Position numbers and translations under genes: made by a program
Notes under the pieces: generated by a model
The model's input: the letters and a program-made list of their open reading frames with translations, nothing else
What the model was told of the DNA's origin: nothing
Database searches by the model: none
In this document: piece after piece, positions 1 to 6,678 of the stretch
Layout: every line of letters starts with the position of its first letter
Position numbering within the stretch: the first letter of the stretch is position 1
Assembly (NCBI RefSeq): GCF_010731635.1
Contig: NZ_AP022583.1
Span: forward strand, 744,001-808,000
DNA length: 64,000 nucleotides
Direction: 5' to 3'
Source: Mycobacterium noviomagense
Lineage (GTDB): Bacteria > Actinomycetota > Actinomycetes > Mycobacteriales > Mycobacteriaceae

Positions 1-274
1 CGTAGTTGCTCAGTAGCAGCCGACCACCGTCAGGGCTGGCGTCAATGCCACTGATGGGCCCACGATGCAGCGCCATTCCGGCCACGACCGAAAAAGTCAT
101 CGCCGTCGGGACATCGGCGAATGACGGGTTATCGCCTGACTTGCTTTTCACATAATCCACATTGCTCACATTGACACCAGCCTTTGCTGTACTTGTCGCG
201 CTTTGACGCCGCGCGACAATGGTCACCGCAGCAAGACGACCGGAATAGGTCCTGCTTAAGCACGATTTCGGCAC
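1..274 (-). CDS. Beta-propeller-like protein, cut by the window edge
   Basis: Only the N-terminal part (about 91 codons) lies in the window; the 3' end is beyond base 1. The readable end of the translation, around HRGPISGIDASPDGGRLLL, has the spacing of a YncE/WD-like beta-propeller strand (SPDG followed by R-L-L). A stop codon sits immediately before the GTG at 274, which is the furthest possible start; GTG at 226 is an alternative and neither has a clear ribosome binding site. In M. tuberculosis a beta-propeller protein (Rv1057) lies not far beyond the PE8-PPE15-esx cluster, so it may be that gene, but this is inference from position and a single blade. Confidence 0.5.
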   Translation of the reverse strand, partial: MPKSCLSRTYSGRLAAVTIVARRQSATSTAKAGVNVSNVDYVKSKSGDNPSFADVPTAMTFSVVAGMALHRGPISGIDASPDGGRLLLSNY

Positions 275-631
275 TCAGGCAGCGCCGCTTCCGGCCGAGT
301 CTAGCGGCCGAATTTGCCACAAGACGCAAGCATTTCGACGCCTACCCCAGGGTCAGGGGAGAAAATCTCAGGATACGCTTAGACGTCGATCGCCGCTTCT
401 CAGTCGCTCGCCGTAGAGCGAACATAGGAATGTAGTTTTGCAGGCCTTTGGATGTTGCTCGCTAATCTGACCGGCGGCCGGCGCGACGGTGTGAAAAATT
501 AAGAATTTTTCAGCATCGGTATTGAAAAGAGTCGAAGGTCACATGGATACCGCGCGCGCTGGACTGGCGGCGTCTATGCCGCGCGCAGGAAGGCTTCGAC
601 CGCCCCGGGGCCGCCGGCTGCGGTGACGGCT
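275..631. promoter_or_regulatory. Intergenic region upstream of the beta-propeller-like gene
   Basis: No convincing coding frame is seen over these 357 bases. They form the 5' region of the minus-strand beta-propeller-like gene and follow the 3' end of the minus-strand lipoprotein gene. TCTCAG words occur near 366 and 396, resembling half sites described for MprA-type regulators, but two short words are weak evidence. An AT-richer patch lies at about 495-515. Confidence 0.3.
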
Positions 632-1318
632 TTATTGGTTCGGGACTTTGGCCGCGATCCGGCTGGCGATCTCGACAGCTGAGTTCTTCGGATCGGCCGC
701 GCATGTATTGATGTCGATGACCACGTTGTTCCGGGAGGTCAGCGCCCGTCCACAGCCCCATCCGCCGACATTGGCGTTCTCTTGGGTCGCGGTGGTGCTC
801 AACATGCCGTTGGTGTTGGATACCGGTCCCACGTCCCACACGGTGTGGCTCTGGGTATGGGTGTACTGGTGACACGCTGACCACTGGAGGCCCGAGGCGG
901 CGACAAAGGCGCTGGCCTGCTTGGCGGAGGGAAACAGCACTACCGCCTGCTCGACAAAGTGGGTGAAGTTATCGCCCTCTTGGAGCGTCTCATCGCGCTC
1001 AGCGGTGTATTTGATGCCGGCATAGACCTTTTCCTGCGCCGCACCGTCGACGGCCAGGCATTCCTTGGGCTCCATCGTGGCGCTGTCGTCAGACATCTCG
1101 GTGCGATATCTCGTCACCTTCAGCTCGCCTGCCCCCATGACGGCGCTCACGTCTTCAGGGGTTAGCAGCAACCCCTTCAGCCCCGCCTCTGTAATAGGAG
1201 GCGGTGGCTTCGTTTTGGTCGTAGTCGACTTGACGGCGGCGTGATCGCTGCCGCCGCCACATGCGGTGGTGAGAAGGCAGATGGCCGCGACGGCGCGTGC
1301 GGCCTTCAGATAGCGCAT
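632..1318 (-). CDS. Lipoprotein with PknH_C-like extracellular sensor domain
   Basis: A 228-residue exported protein. The start at 1318 is chosen because the Lys/Arg-rich N-terminus (MRYLKAARA) followed by a hydrophobic stretch begins there, with GGGATG just upstream; an ATG five codons earlier is possible. The signal peptide ends in LLTTACGGG, a slightly unusual lipobox with the lipid-bearing Cys in front of a Gly/Thr linker. The mature domain has paired cysteines (KECLAV, SACHQY, WGCGR, NTCAAD) and the W/C pattern of the PknH_C sensor fold found in PknH and in stand-alone mycobacterial lipoproteins such as the LppH type. The ligand is unknown. The gene stands alone upstream of the tRNA. Confidence 0.75.
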   Translation of the reverse strand: MRYLKAARAVAAICLLTTACGGGSDHAAVKSTTTKTKPPPPITEAGLKGLLLTPEDVSAVMGAGELKVTRYRTEMSDDSATMEPKECLAVDGAAQEKVYAGIKYTAERDETLQEGDNFTHFVEQAVVLFPSAKQASAFVAASGLQWSACHQYTHTQSHTVWDVGPVSNTNGMLSTTATQENANVGGWGCGRALTSRNNVVIDINTCAADPKNSAVEIASRIAAKVPNQ

Positions 1319-1590
1319 GTGTTCATCCCGCATCCCCGCCGTAACTCAACCGATCAGCGCGGCGCATTAGCCCAACAGCCTTGCTGGTCAGAATTTGCGT
1401 GTTAATGAGCGTACCGTCACCGCGGACGGATAATGCCGGTAATTCGCTAGTTCCTTGCGGCAACATGCGATTTCGATCAGATGCCGGACAGTTTGCGGAA
1501 TCAACTTGGCGACAGCCCGCGGGCGGGCTGAAAGTTCGGATCCGCCAGGGTGCTTGGCGTGCACCCGGTCGTCGGCCTGGTCACCAGATG

Positions 1591-1664
1591 TGCCCCCACT
1601 GGGACTCGAACCCAGACTGGACGGATTTTAAGTCCGCTGCCTCTGCCAATTGGGCTATGGGGGC
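1591..1664 (-). tRNA. leuX: tRNA-Leu (anticodon TAA)
   Basis: A full cloverleaf can be folded by eye. The acceptor arms GCCCCCA/TGGGGGC pair over 7 bp, the anticodon stem GCGGA/TCCGT closes the loop CTTAAAA with anticodon TAA, and the T arm is CTGGG-TTCGAGT-CCCAG. The discriminator is A73, and no CCA is encoded. The total length is 74 nt, so the variable loop is only about 5 nt. That is odd because bacterial tRNA-Leu normally has a long variable arm. Confidence 0.88.
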
Positions 1665-1767
1665 ATCGCAGTTGAGAGCGTATATGTGTTGGGCTTTCCT
1701 GGAGCGCGACCACTCGTTGCTGCTGCTCCAAGTCGAAGACAACCGGTCAACGCAGTAACATCTCGCC

Positions 1768-2109
1768 ATGAATCGAGCAGCCGGCGGGCTGTGCATCGCT
1801 GCCGTAGGGACGATTACATGGCTTGGCGCCGGCGTGGCCTACGCCGACCAGACCGACAGTTCGTTCCTGGCGGCGCTTGATCAGGACCATGTCACCTACA
1901 CGGACCCGACGCGGATCATCAACTACGCCAAGCAAGTATGCGCGGCACTCCATACCGGACTCCCAGCGGGCGAACTGGTCAACCGCATCCAGTCGGAAAA
2001 CCCGAAGCTGACTGCCCAGGGCGCCAGCTATTTCGTGGCCGACGCCGTCGCACACTACTGCCCCGACCTGAATGTCGCTGCCCAACCCACCACAGGAACT
2101 CACCCGTAA
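1768..2109 (+). CDS. Small exported DUF732 protein
   Basis: A 113-residue protein with a signal peptide (hydrophobic residues about 8-24, AYA-D cleavage site near residue 26). The mature part follows the DUF732 pattern common in mycobacteria: a DxxFL segment, a YAKQVCAAL cysteine, and a second cysteine in AVAHYC near the end, probably forming one disulfide. It is a monocistronic gene starting 104 bases beyond the 5' end of the divergently transcribed tRNA-Leu. The function of DUF732 is unknown; export is the only supported property. Confidence 0.8.
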   Translation: MNRAAGGLCIAAVGTITWLGAGVAYADQTDSSFLAALDQDHVTYTDPTRIINYAKQVCAALHTGLPAGELVNRIQSENPKLTAQGASYFVADAVAHYCPDLNVAAQPTTGTHP

Positions 2110-2402
2110 CGCAATCCGCCGGAAGCGTTGCGGCGCCGCCCAACTCGCGTCGACCACCACCGCTGAGGTAAGCATCGACTCTCCAGCCAGGCAGCTGGCT
2201 CAGCCGCGGGTGCCGCGCTGGACTCGCGCTAGCGCGGCGGCGGGCAGGTCTGTGGGAGTGATCAACGTCATTGTCGACCACTCGTCGTCGACTGGGAAGA
2301 TTGCTGGTGATGGCCTTCTGGAGATCGCAGGTTGAGCTGTCTCGGGAATCGGGCAAAGGCGCTGCACTCGACCAGCCTCAGTCCCCGAACCGGACCCTGA
2401 GC

Positions 2403-2419
2403 GTTAAGCAGCAGTTAAG
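2403..2419. promoter_or_regulatory. Candidate OmpR-type response-regulator box
   Basis: GTTAAG, five bases, GTTAAG: two direct repeats one helical turn (11 bp) apart. It is one member of the recurring motif set in this window. Confidence 0.45.
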
Positions 2420-2605
2420 GAACCCTCACTTGAGTTGCAACAGGCCTGCCCGTGGGTGCCGCACCGGAACGCAGCAGGGCCTTAGCAGACGCCGGGGTCG
2501 TTAACAGCGCGCATAGTGGCCGCGAACGCGGCGCTGGCCGGAATCCCGTAGGCGTTCGTGAATCCGTGCGAGCGTCATGATTATGTCAGCAAACCCGCCG
2601 CCTGC

Positions 2606-2622
2606 GTTAAAAAGCCGTTAAC
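2606..2622. promoter_or_regulatory. Candidate OmpR-type response-regulator box
   Basis: GTTAAA, five bases, GTTAAC, with repeat starts 11 bp apart, 136 bp upstream of the PE relic start codon. Confidence 0.45.
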
Positions 2623-2741
2623 AACGGATCACTGAGCGCCGCCGGCGGGTAACCGTGGAGCCGTGGCATCGCTAACACGACACCACGCCAGTAGCTGACC
2701 CATCGAGGGGGTCGGGATTGTTTGCGCGTTAGGAGGGGGCA

Positions 2742-2923
2742 ATGTCCTTGGTGACTACACAGCCGGCGCCGTCGAGGGGAACCGCCGGCACTATGCAGCG
2801 CATCGGCTCCGCGTTGGCCGCCCCGAACCCGGCCGACGCAGCCCGGGCAACGGTGTCGTTTCCGCGACGGCCGATGACGTTTCCGCACTGACGGTCGACT
2901 CCACCGGGGCGGGCTCGACGTAG
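2742..2923 (+). pseudogene. PE-family relic with a one-base deletion
   Basis: The ATG follows a strong AGGAGGGGG ribosome binding site. The first frame reads MSLVTTQP... then IGSALAAPN, matching the PE domain of the downstream intact PE protein (MSFVTTLP... LGSALAAQN). The match then continues in another frame as GVVSATADDVSAL, equivalent to GVVPAAADEVSAL in the intact gene. The GVV codons lie exactly one base short of the aligned position, so a single-base deletion before about 2852 explains it. The original frame stops at 2889 and the shifted frame at 2921. The remainder of the PE domain and any tail are not recognisable. Confidence 0.75.
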
Positions 2924-3102
2924 GCGCCCAACCAGTTCGGCCACCGCACTCACCGAAACGCAGCGCTTACGACACAGCTAAGAGTGCCCTGGCAAGCGAA
3001 GTCGCTGGCTTTCGCAACGTGAAGCCGCTTATCAGACACAACCCTGTGATCACAGCGGCCGCGCCACCCCAAGGCCGGTCCCTATTTCCCTGAGGAGGAC
3101 GG

Positions 3103-3957
3103 ATGTCTTTCGTGACCACACTGCCCATCGCGCTGGAGGCGGCGGCGGGCAAGCTCGAGGCTCTCGGCTCCGCGCTCGCCGCCCAGAACGCGGCGGCCGC
3201 CGCGCCGACGACCGGCGTCGTTCCCGCGGCTGCGGACGAAGTGTCAGCGCTGCAAGCGACGCAGTTCAGCGCATACGGCACCTGGTACCAGCAGGTCAGC
3301 GCCCAAGCCACCGCGGTTCACCAGACGTTTGTGAACACCCTTGCCGCCAGCGCCGGTTCCTACAGCACCACCGAGGCAGCCAACCAGGCGGCGACTAGTG
3401 CTGCGGCCGATCCCCCCAGTGTTTTAAGCCTGCTAAGTCCGATCATCGGGACACCGGCATACACCGATGGCGGACTGCTGTCGAACAACCCCGCCAGCCT
3501 CTTGAACATCAACAGTGGGAACTGGGGTGCGGCGGCGTCCGACTTGTGGGCGCTATCCGGCGGTGGTCTTCTGCCCAGCAATAACGGGCCGACCGCCGTT
3601 CCGGCCGAGGGCGCCGCAACCGCGGCCGTGGCAGGCGCGGCCCAACCCACAGCCCAGGCGGCCCCGGCGGTCCCGACGGGCGGCGGGGCCCCGGTGATGG
3701 CCGGCGTGGGGCAAGCCTCCTCGGTTGGCCGGCTGTCCGTGCCGCCCAGTTGGGCCGGCGAGGCCGGCGCGGTATCCAGCCCTGCGCCGGCGAGATTGGC
3801 GGGCATGGGCTGGACTGCTGCGGCACCGGAAAGCACACCGGTGGCCACAGTGCCGGCCGGGATGCCGTCGGTGGCGACCGCCGGCAAAGCCGCCGGCTTG
3901 GGTGCGCCACGCTACGGCGTCAAGCCGACTGTGATGCCAAAACCGGAAGTCGTCTGA
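3103..3957 (+). CDS. PE8: PE family protein (PE8-like) with a PPE-SVP-like tail
   Basis: A 284-residue protein with AGGAGGA just before the ATG. Residues 1-95 are a PE domain, ending in GSYSTTEAAN, which carries the YxxxE secretion signal used by type VII systems. The tail is not PGRS: about 90 C-terminal residues resemble the tail of the next gene, with APVMAGVGQASSVG, the SVP motif (RLSVPPSW) and a closing GAPRYGVKPTVMPK. PE proteins normally form a heterodimer with the PPE partner encoded next door and are exported together with an EspG chaperone. It is first in a PE-PPE-esxJ-esxI cluster equivalent to M. tuberculosis PE8-PPE15-esxJ-esxI. The shared tail suggests duplication or gene conversion. 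Confidence 0.88.
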   Translation: MSFVTTLPIALEAAAGKLEALGSALAAQNAAAAAPTTGVVPAAADEVSALQATQFSAYGTWYQQVSAQATAVHQTFVNTLAASAGSYSTTEAANQAATSAAADPPSVLSLLSPIIGTPAYTDGGLLSNNPASLLNINSGNWGAAASDLWALSGGGLLPSNNGPTAVPAEGAATAAVAGAAQPTAQAAPAVPTGGGAPVMAGVGQASSVGRLSVPPSWAGEAGAVSSPAPARLAGMGWTAAAPESTPVATVPAGMPSVATAGKAAGLGAPRYGVKPTVMPKPEVV

Positions 3958-4030
3958 CGGTCGGGATTCGAAATGCCCTCGAAGCCAGTGATTTACCAGC
4001 GGAACGACGGTTTGAAGGAACGGAATACCA

Positions 4031-5230
4031 ATGTTTGATTTCGGAGCATTACCCCCGGAGATCAACTCCGCGCGGATATACGCCGGTCCCGGTTCGGGAC
4101 CGATGATGGCAGCCGCGGCGGCTTGGAACAACCTGGCGGCCGAGTTGGGCTCGACAGCGGCCGCCTACCAGGCGGTGATCGCCGAATTGACCAGCGAGTG
4201 GATGGGCCCGTCGTCGGCGGCAATGGCCGCGGCGGTGCAGCCATACGTGGCGTGGATGAGCTCCACCGCCGCTGCCGCTGAGCGCGCGGCGGCACAAGCC
4301 ACGGCGTCGGCGGCTGCCTATCAGACGGCGTTTGCGATGACGGTGCCCCCGCCGCTCATCGCGGCGAACCGGGCACAGTTGGCGGCACTGGTGGCCACCA
4401 ACATCCTGGGCCAAAACACCCCGGCGATTATGGCGACCGAAGCCCACTACATGCAGATGTGGGCCCAAGACGCCGCAGCCATGTACGGTTACGCCGCCTC
4501 CTCGGCCAGCGCCGGCACGTTGAACCCGTTGACCGACCCGGCGCCGATCGCCACCCCCGGGGCAATGATGGGGCAAGCCGCCGCAGTCGGCCAAACCGCC
4601 GCGACCGCCACAGGCACGCAAGCCGGTCTGCCGCAGCTTGTTTCGACCTTGCCCAGCGCTGTGCAATCGTTTGCCTCGCCGCTGGCTGCGCCCGCGGCCC
4701 CGCCGGGACTCCTGGGCACGATCAACGACTTCTTCGGGATCCCGGTCGTGTCGAACTCGATCAACAGCGCCAACAACGTTGTGGCATGGAACGTGATGAA
4801 CATCATCCCGAACATGATTTTGCTGCAGAACGCGCTCGGGAACGCCAACGCCCCTGCCGCCGCCGCTGGCGCGATGAGCGCCGAGGCTCCTCTCGCCGGT
4901 GGGTTGGCCAGCCCCGTTCTGGCGGGCACGTCGGCGCCGGCCGGTGCTGGCGGCTTCGGCGGGGCGCCGGTGATGGCGGGCATGGGGCAAGCGTCGGCGG
5001 TCGGCAAGTTGTCTGTGCCAGGCACGTGGTCGGCGGCCACCCCGCAGGTGAGTTCGGCCTCGGCGTTGGAGGGCTCGGGCTGGGCTGTTGCCGCTGAAGA
5101 AACTCCGCCGGTGGCGACCATGCCAGCCGGGATGCCTTCGGTGGCTTCAGCCGGCCGCGCCGGCGCCGGCTTCGGCGCGCCGCGCTACGGCTTCAAACCC
5201 ACCGTGATGCCCAAGACCGTCTTGGTATGA
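4031..5230 (+). CDS. PPE15: PPE family protein, PPE-SVP subgroup (PPE15-like)
   Basis: A 399-residue protein. The PPE domain spans about residues 1-180 with the name motif in FGALPPEIN and the WxG turn in SEWMGPSS. A variable middle follows, then the SVP motif (GKLSVPGTW near residue 325) and an APRYGFKPTVMPK end shared with the preceding PE protein. It starts 73 bp after that gene and presumably forms its heterodimer partner. PPE-SVP proteins are ESX-5-type substrates localised to the cell surface or secreted. The AAGGA ribosome binding site sits rather far (about 11 nt) from the ATG. The closest M. tuberculosis equivalent by order is PPE15. Confidence 0.88.
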   Translation: MFDFGALPPEINSARIYAGPGSGPMMAAAAAWNNLAAELGSTAAAYQAVIAELTSEWMGPSSAAMAAAVQPYVAWMSSTAAAAERAAAQATASAAAYQTAFAMTVPPPLIAANRAQLAALVATNILGQNTPAIMATEAHYMQMWAQDAAAMYGYAASSASAGTLNPLTDPAPIATPGAMMGQAAAVGQTAATATGTQAGLPQLVSTLPSAVQSFASPLAAPAAPPGLLGTINDFFGIPVVSNSINSANNVVAWNVMNIIPNMILLQNALGNANAPAAAAGAMSAEAPLAGGLASPVLAGTSAPAGAGGFGGAPVMAGMGQASAVGKLSVPGTWSAATPQVSSASALEGSGWAVAAEETPPVATMPAGMPSVASAGRAGAGFGAPRYGFKPTVMPKTVLV

Positions 5231-5352
5231 CGAGAAAAGGGGGAACATGAAACTTGCTTGACTTCAGGCGTTCATCACCACGCCTTCCCTGTCCACCGGG
5301 CGGCGTAGCCCGCACCAACCAGCGAAGACTTTCAAGATAAGGAGACATCCAA

Positions 5353-5649
5353 ATGCCCACCCGTTTTATGACCGATCCGGACCAGATGCGGGCGATGGCG
5401 GGCCGTTTCGACGTGCACGCTCAGACCGTTGAGGACGAGGCCCGCAAGATGTGGGCGTCGTCGGTCAACATCGCCGGTGCCAGCTGGAGTGGTACTGCAC
5501 AGGCCACCTCCTACGACACCATGAGCCAGATGAACCAGGCCTTCCGCAACATCGTCAACATGCTGCACGGCGTGCGTGACGGGCTGATCCGCGACGCGAA
5601 CAACTACGAGCAGCAAGAGCAAGCGTCCCAGAACATCCTGCGCAGCTAG
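5353..5649 (+). CDS. esxJ: ESAT-6-like WXG100 protein, QILSS family (EsxJ-like)
   Basis: A 98-residue helical-hairpin protein with the WxG turn in GASWSGTAQ and a YxxxE export motif (YEQQE) near the C-terminus. AAGGAG lies 12 bases upstream of the ATG. The N-terminal [13 protein letters not shown] is characteristic of the EsxJ/K/M/P/W group of CFP-10-like partners. It should dimerise with the following Esx protein and be secreted by the ESX-5-type system. It is the first gene of the esx pair and lies 122 bp after the PPE gene. Confidence 0.93.
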   Translation: MPTRFMTDPDQMRAMAGRFDVHAQTVEDEARKMWASSVNIAGASWSGTAQATSYDTMSQMNQAFRNIVNMLHGVRDGLIRDANNYEQQEQASQNILRS

Positions 5650-5677
5650 CAACGAAAACCGTTAGGAGAAAACCCAC

Positions 5678-5962
5678 ATGACGATCAACTATCAATTCGG
5701 TGACGTCGACGCCCACGGTGCGACGATTCGGGCGCAGGCTGCGGCGTTGGAGGCCGAGCACCAGGCGATCATCCGCGACGTGCTGGCCGCCGGTGACTTC
5801 TGGGGTGGCGCCGGGTCGACGGCGTGCCAACAGTTCATCACCGAGTTGGGCCGCAACTTCCAGGTGATCTACGAGCAGGCCAACGCCCACGGCCAAAAGG
5901 TGCAAACCGCCAGTGCCAACATGAACAGCACCGACACCGCCGTCGGCTCCAGCTGGGCCTGA
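5678..5962 (+). CDS. esxI: ESAT-6-like WXG100 protein, Mtb9.9 family (EsxI-like)
   Basis: A 94-residue protein beginning MTINYQFGDVDAHGA with the turn motif DFWGGAGS, the signature of the Mtb9.9 group (EsxI/L/N/O/V). TAGGAG precedes the ATG and the gap after esxJ is 28 bp. It is the ESAT-6-type partner of the preceding protein, and the heterodimer is a type VII substrate and a T-cell antigen in tuberculosis. A strong hairpin follows 16 bp after the stop. Confidence 0.93.
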   Translation: MTINYQFGDVDAHGATIRAQAAALEAEHQAIIRDVLAAGDFWGGAGSTACQQFITELGRNFQVIYEQANAHGQKVQTASANMNSTDTAVGSSWA

Positions 5963-5978
5963 CAACGGGGCAAGACGT

Positions 5979-6007
5979 GGCCCGCACACCCACGCGGTGT
6001 GCGGGCC
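5979..6007 (+). terminator. Strong hairpin terminator after esxI
   Basis: A perfect 11-bp stem, GGCCCGCACAC paired with GTGTGCGGGCC around a 7-base loop, starts 16 bp after the esxI stop. It has no long U tract, as is usual for mycobacterial hairpins. It ends the PE-PPE-esx transcription unit. Confidence 0.75.
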
Positions 6008-6678
6008 ATCGTCGTTGCCGAGCGATTGCAGCTACGCCAGTGGGCTTAGCCGGCGATCGGCGAACGCGTGATCACCTTGGGGCGCAACCCGACTTGGTGA
6101 ATCCCGCCATGCCCACCGATTAGCGGCGTCGCCGAGCCTGCGTAAAGGCGGGTTGAAACGCGCGTAAAGATGGTTGGTAAACCGTTAAGAACCCGTTAAC
6201 TACGAAGCGGCCGCACACCGTCGGGCCTAACTTCATTCCCGGATCCACCGTCGGGGCTCCTCAGCGCCGAGGGCTATGTTGCAGTGCCCCCGTACGGTCG
6301 GCGACCGATCTGATCGCGTGGTCGCAAACCGGGGCAATCGGGGCGCGAAGGGAGAAGCCGTATCGGGAGTTTCCTACGCCGCCCTTACAGTGGGGCCTTC
6401 GCGTTGCCGGGCTGTTCCACAGGCTGGTCGAATAACTATGAGCTTCGCACTGCGCTCGGCCGGTTGTCGTCGCCGCCTCGACGGCGTGCCTGGCGGCGGC
6501 TTCCGGAAAGTTCCTACGTGACCCCCGCGTCTGCGGGTCGAGCGCTCCTCACCCTGATGGGCGCACCGTCATCGCGTACGCCGTCTCACACGCGGCTGCC
6601 AGCGCACCAACCGAGGACCCAAGCTGCAATGCCTCGGAATATCTGCACTATCGCACCAATCGGACAAGGAACGTGGGT
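6008..6678 (+). promoter_or_regulatory. About 670-bp upstream region of the kimA pair
   Basis: No gene is recognised. At 6142-6200 there is a cluster of GTAAA/GTTAA words, including GTAAAG at 6142 and 6164 (22 bp apart), GGTAAAC at 6176 and the pair GTTAAG/GTTAAC at 6184/6195. The remaining roughly 450 bp before the start codon is GC-rich with several short hairpins (for example CCCGC-GTCT-GCGGG near 6524-6537). The distance suggests a long leader. I could not recognise a c-di-AMP (ydaO) riboswitch by eye. Confidence 0.45.
6184..6200. promoter_or_regulatory. Candidate OmpR-type response-regulator box
   Basis: GTTAAG, five bases, GTTAAC, with repeat starts 11 bp apart. Further GTAAA words lie just upstream. 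It sits about 480 bp before the first KimA-like gene. Confidence 0.5.

Larger units (their letters stand above)
2110..2741. promoter_or_regulatory. 632-bp intergenic region with two 11-bp-spaced GTTAA pairs
   Basis: No credible gene is seen here. Two pairs of GTTAA words are present with starts exactly 11 bp apart (2403/2414 and 2606/2617), plus a single GTTAAC at 2500. The region precedes the PE relic and, beyond it, the intact PE-PPE-esx operon, so it is a plausible control region or the remains of one. Confidence 0.5.

Noticed and set aside
2924..3102. Remaining part of the relic PE gene
   Set aside because: After the shifted-frame stop no further PE-like text could be matched in any plus-strand frame.
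6201..6678. c-di-AMP (ydaO) riboswitch before kimA
   Set aside because: Expected from biology, but I could not find the conserved core by eye; kept only as a question.
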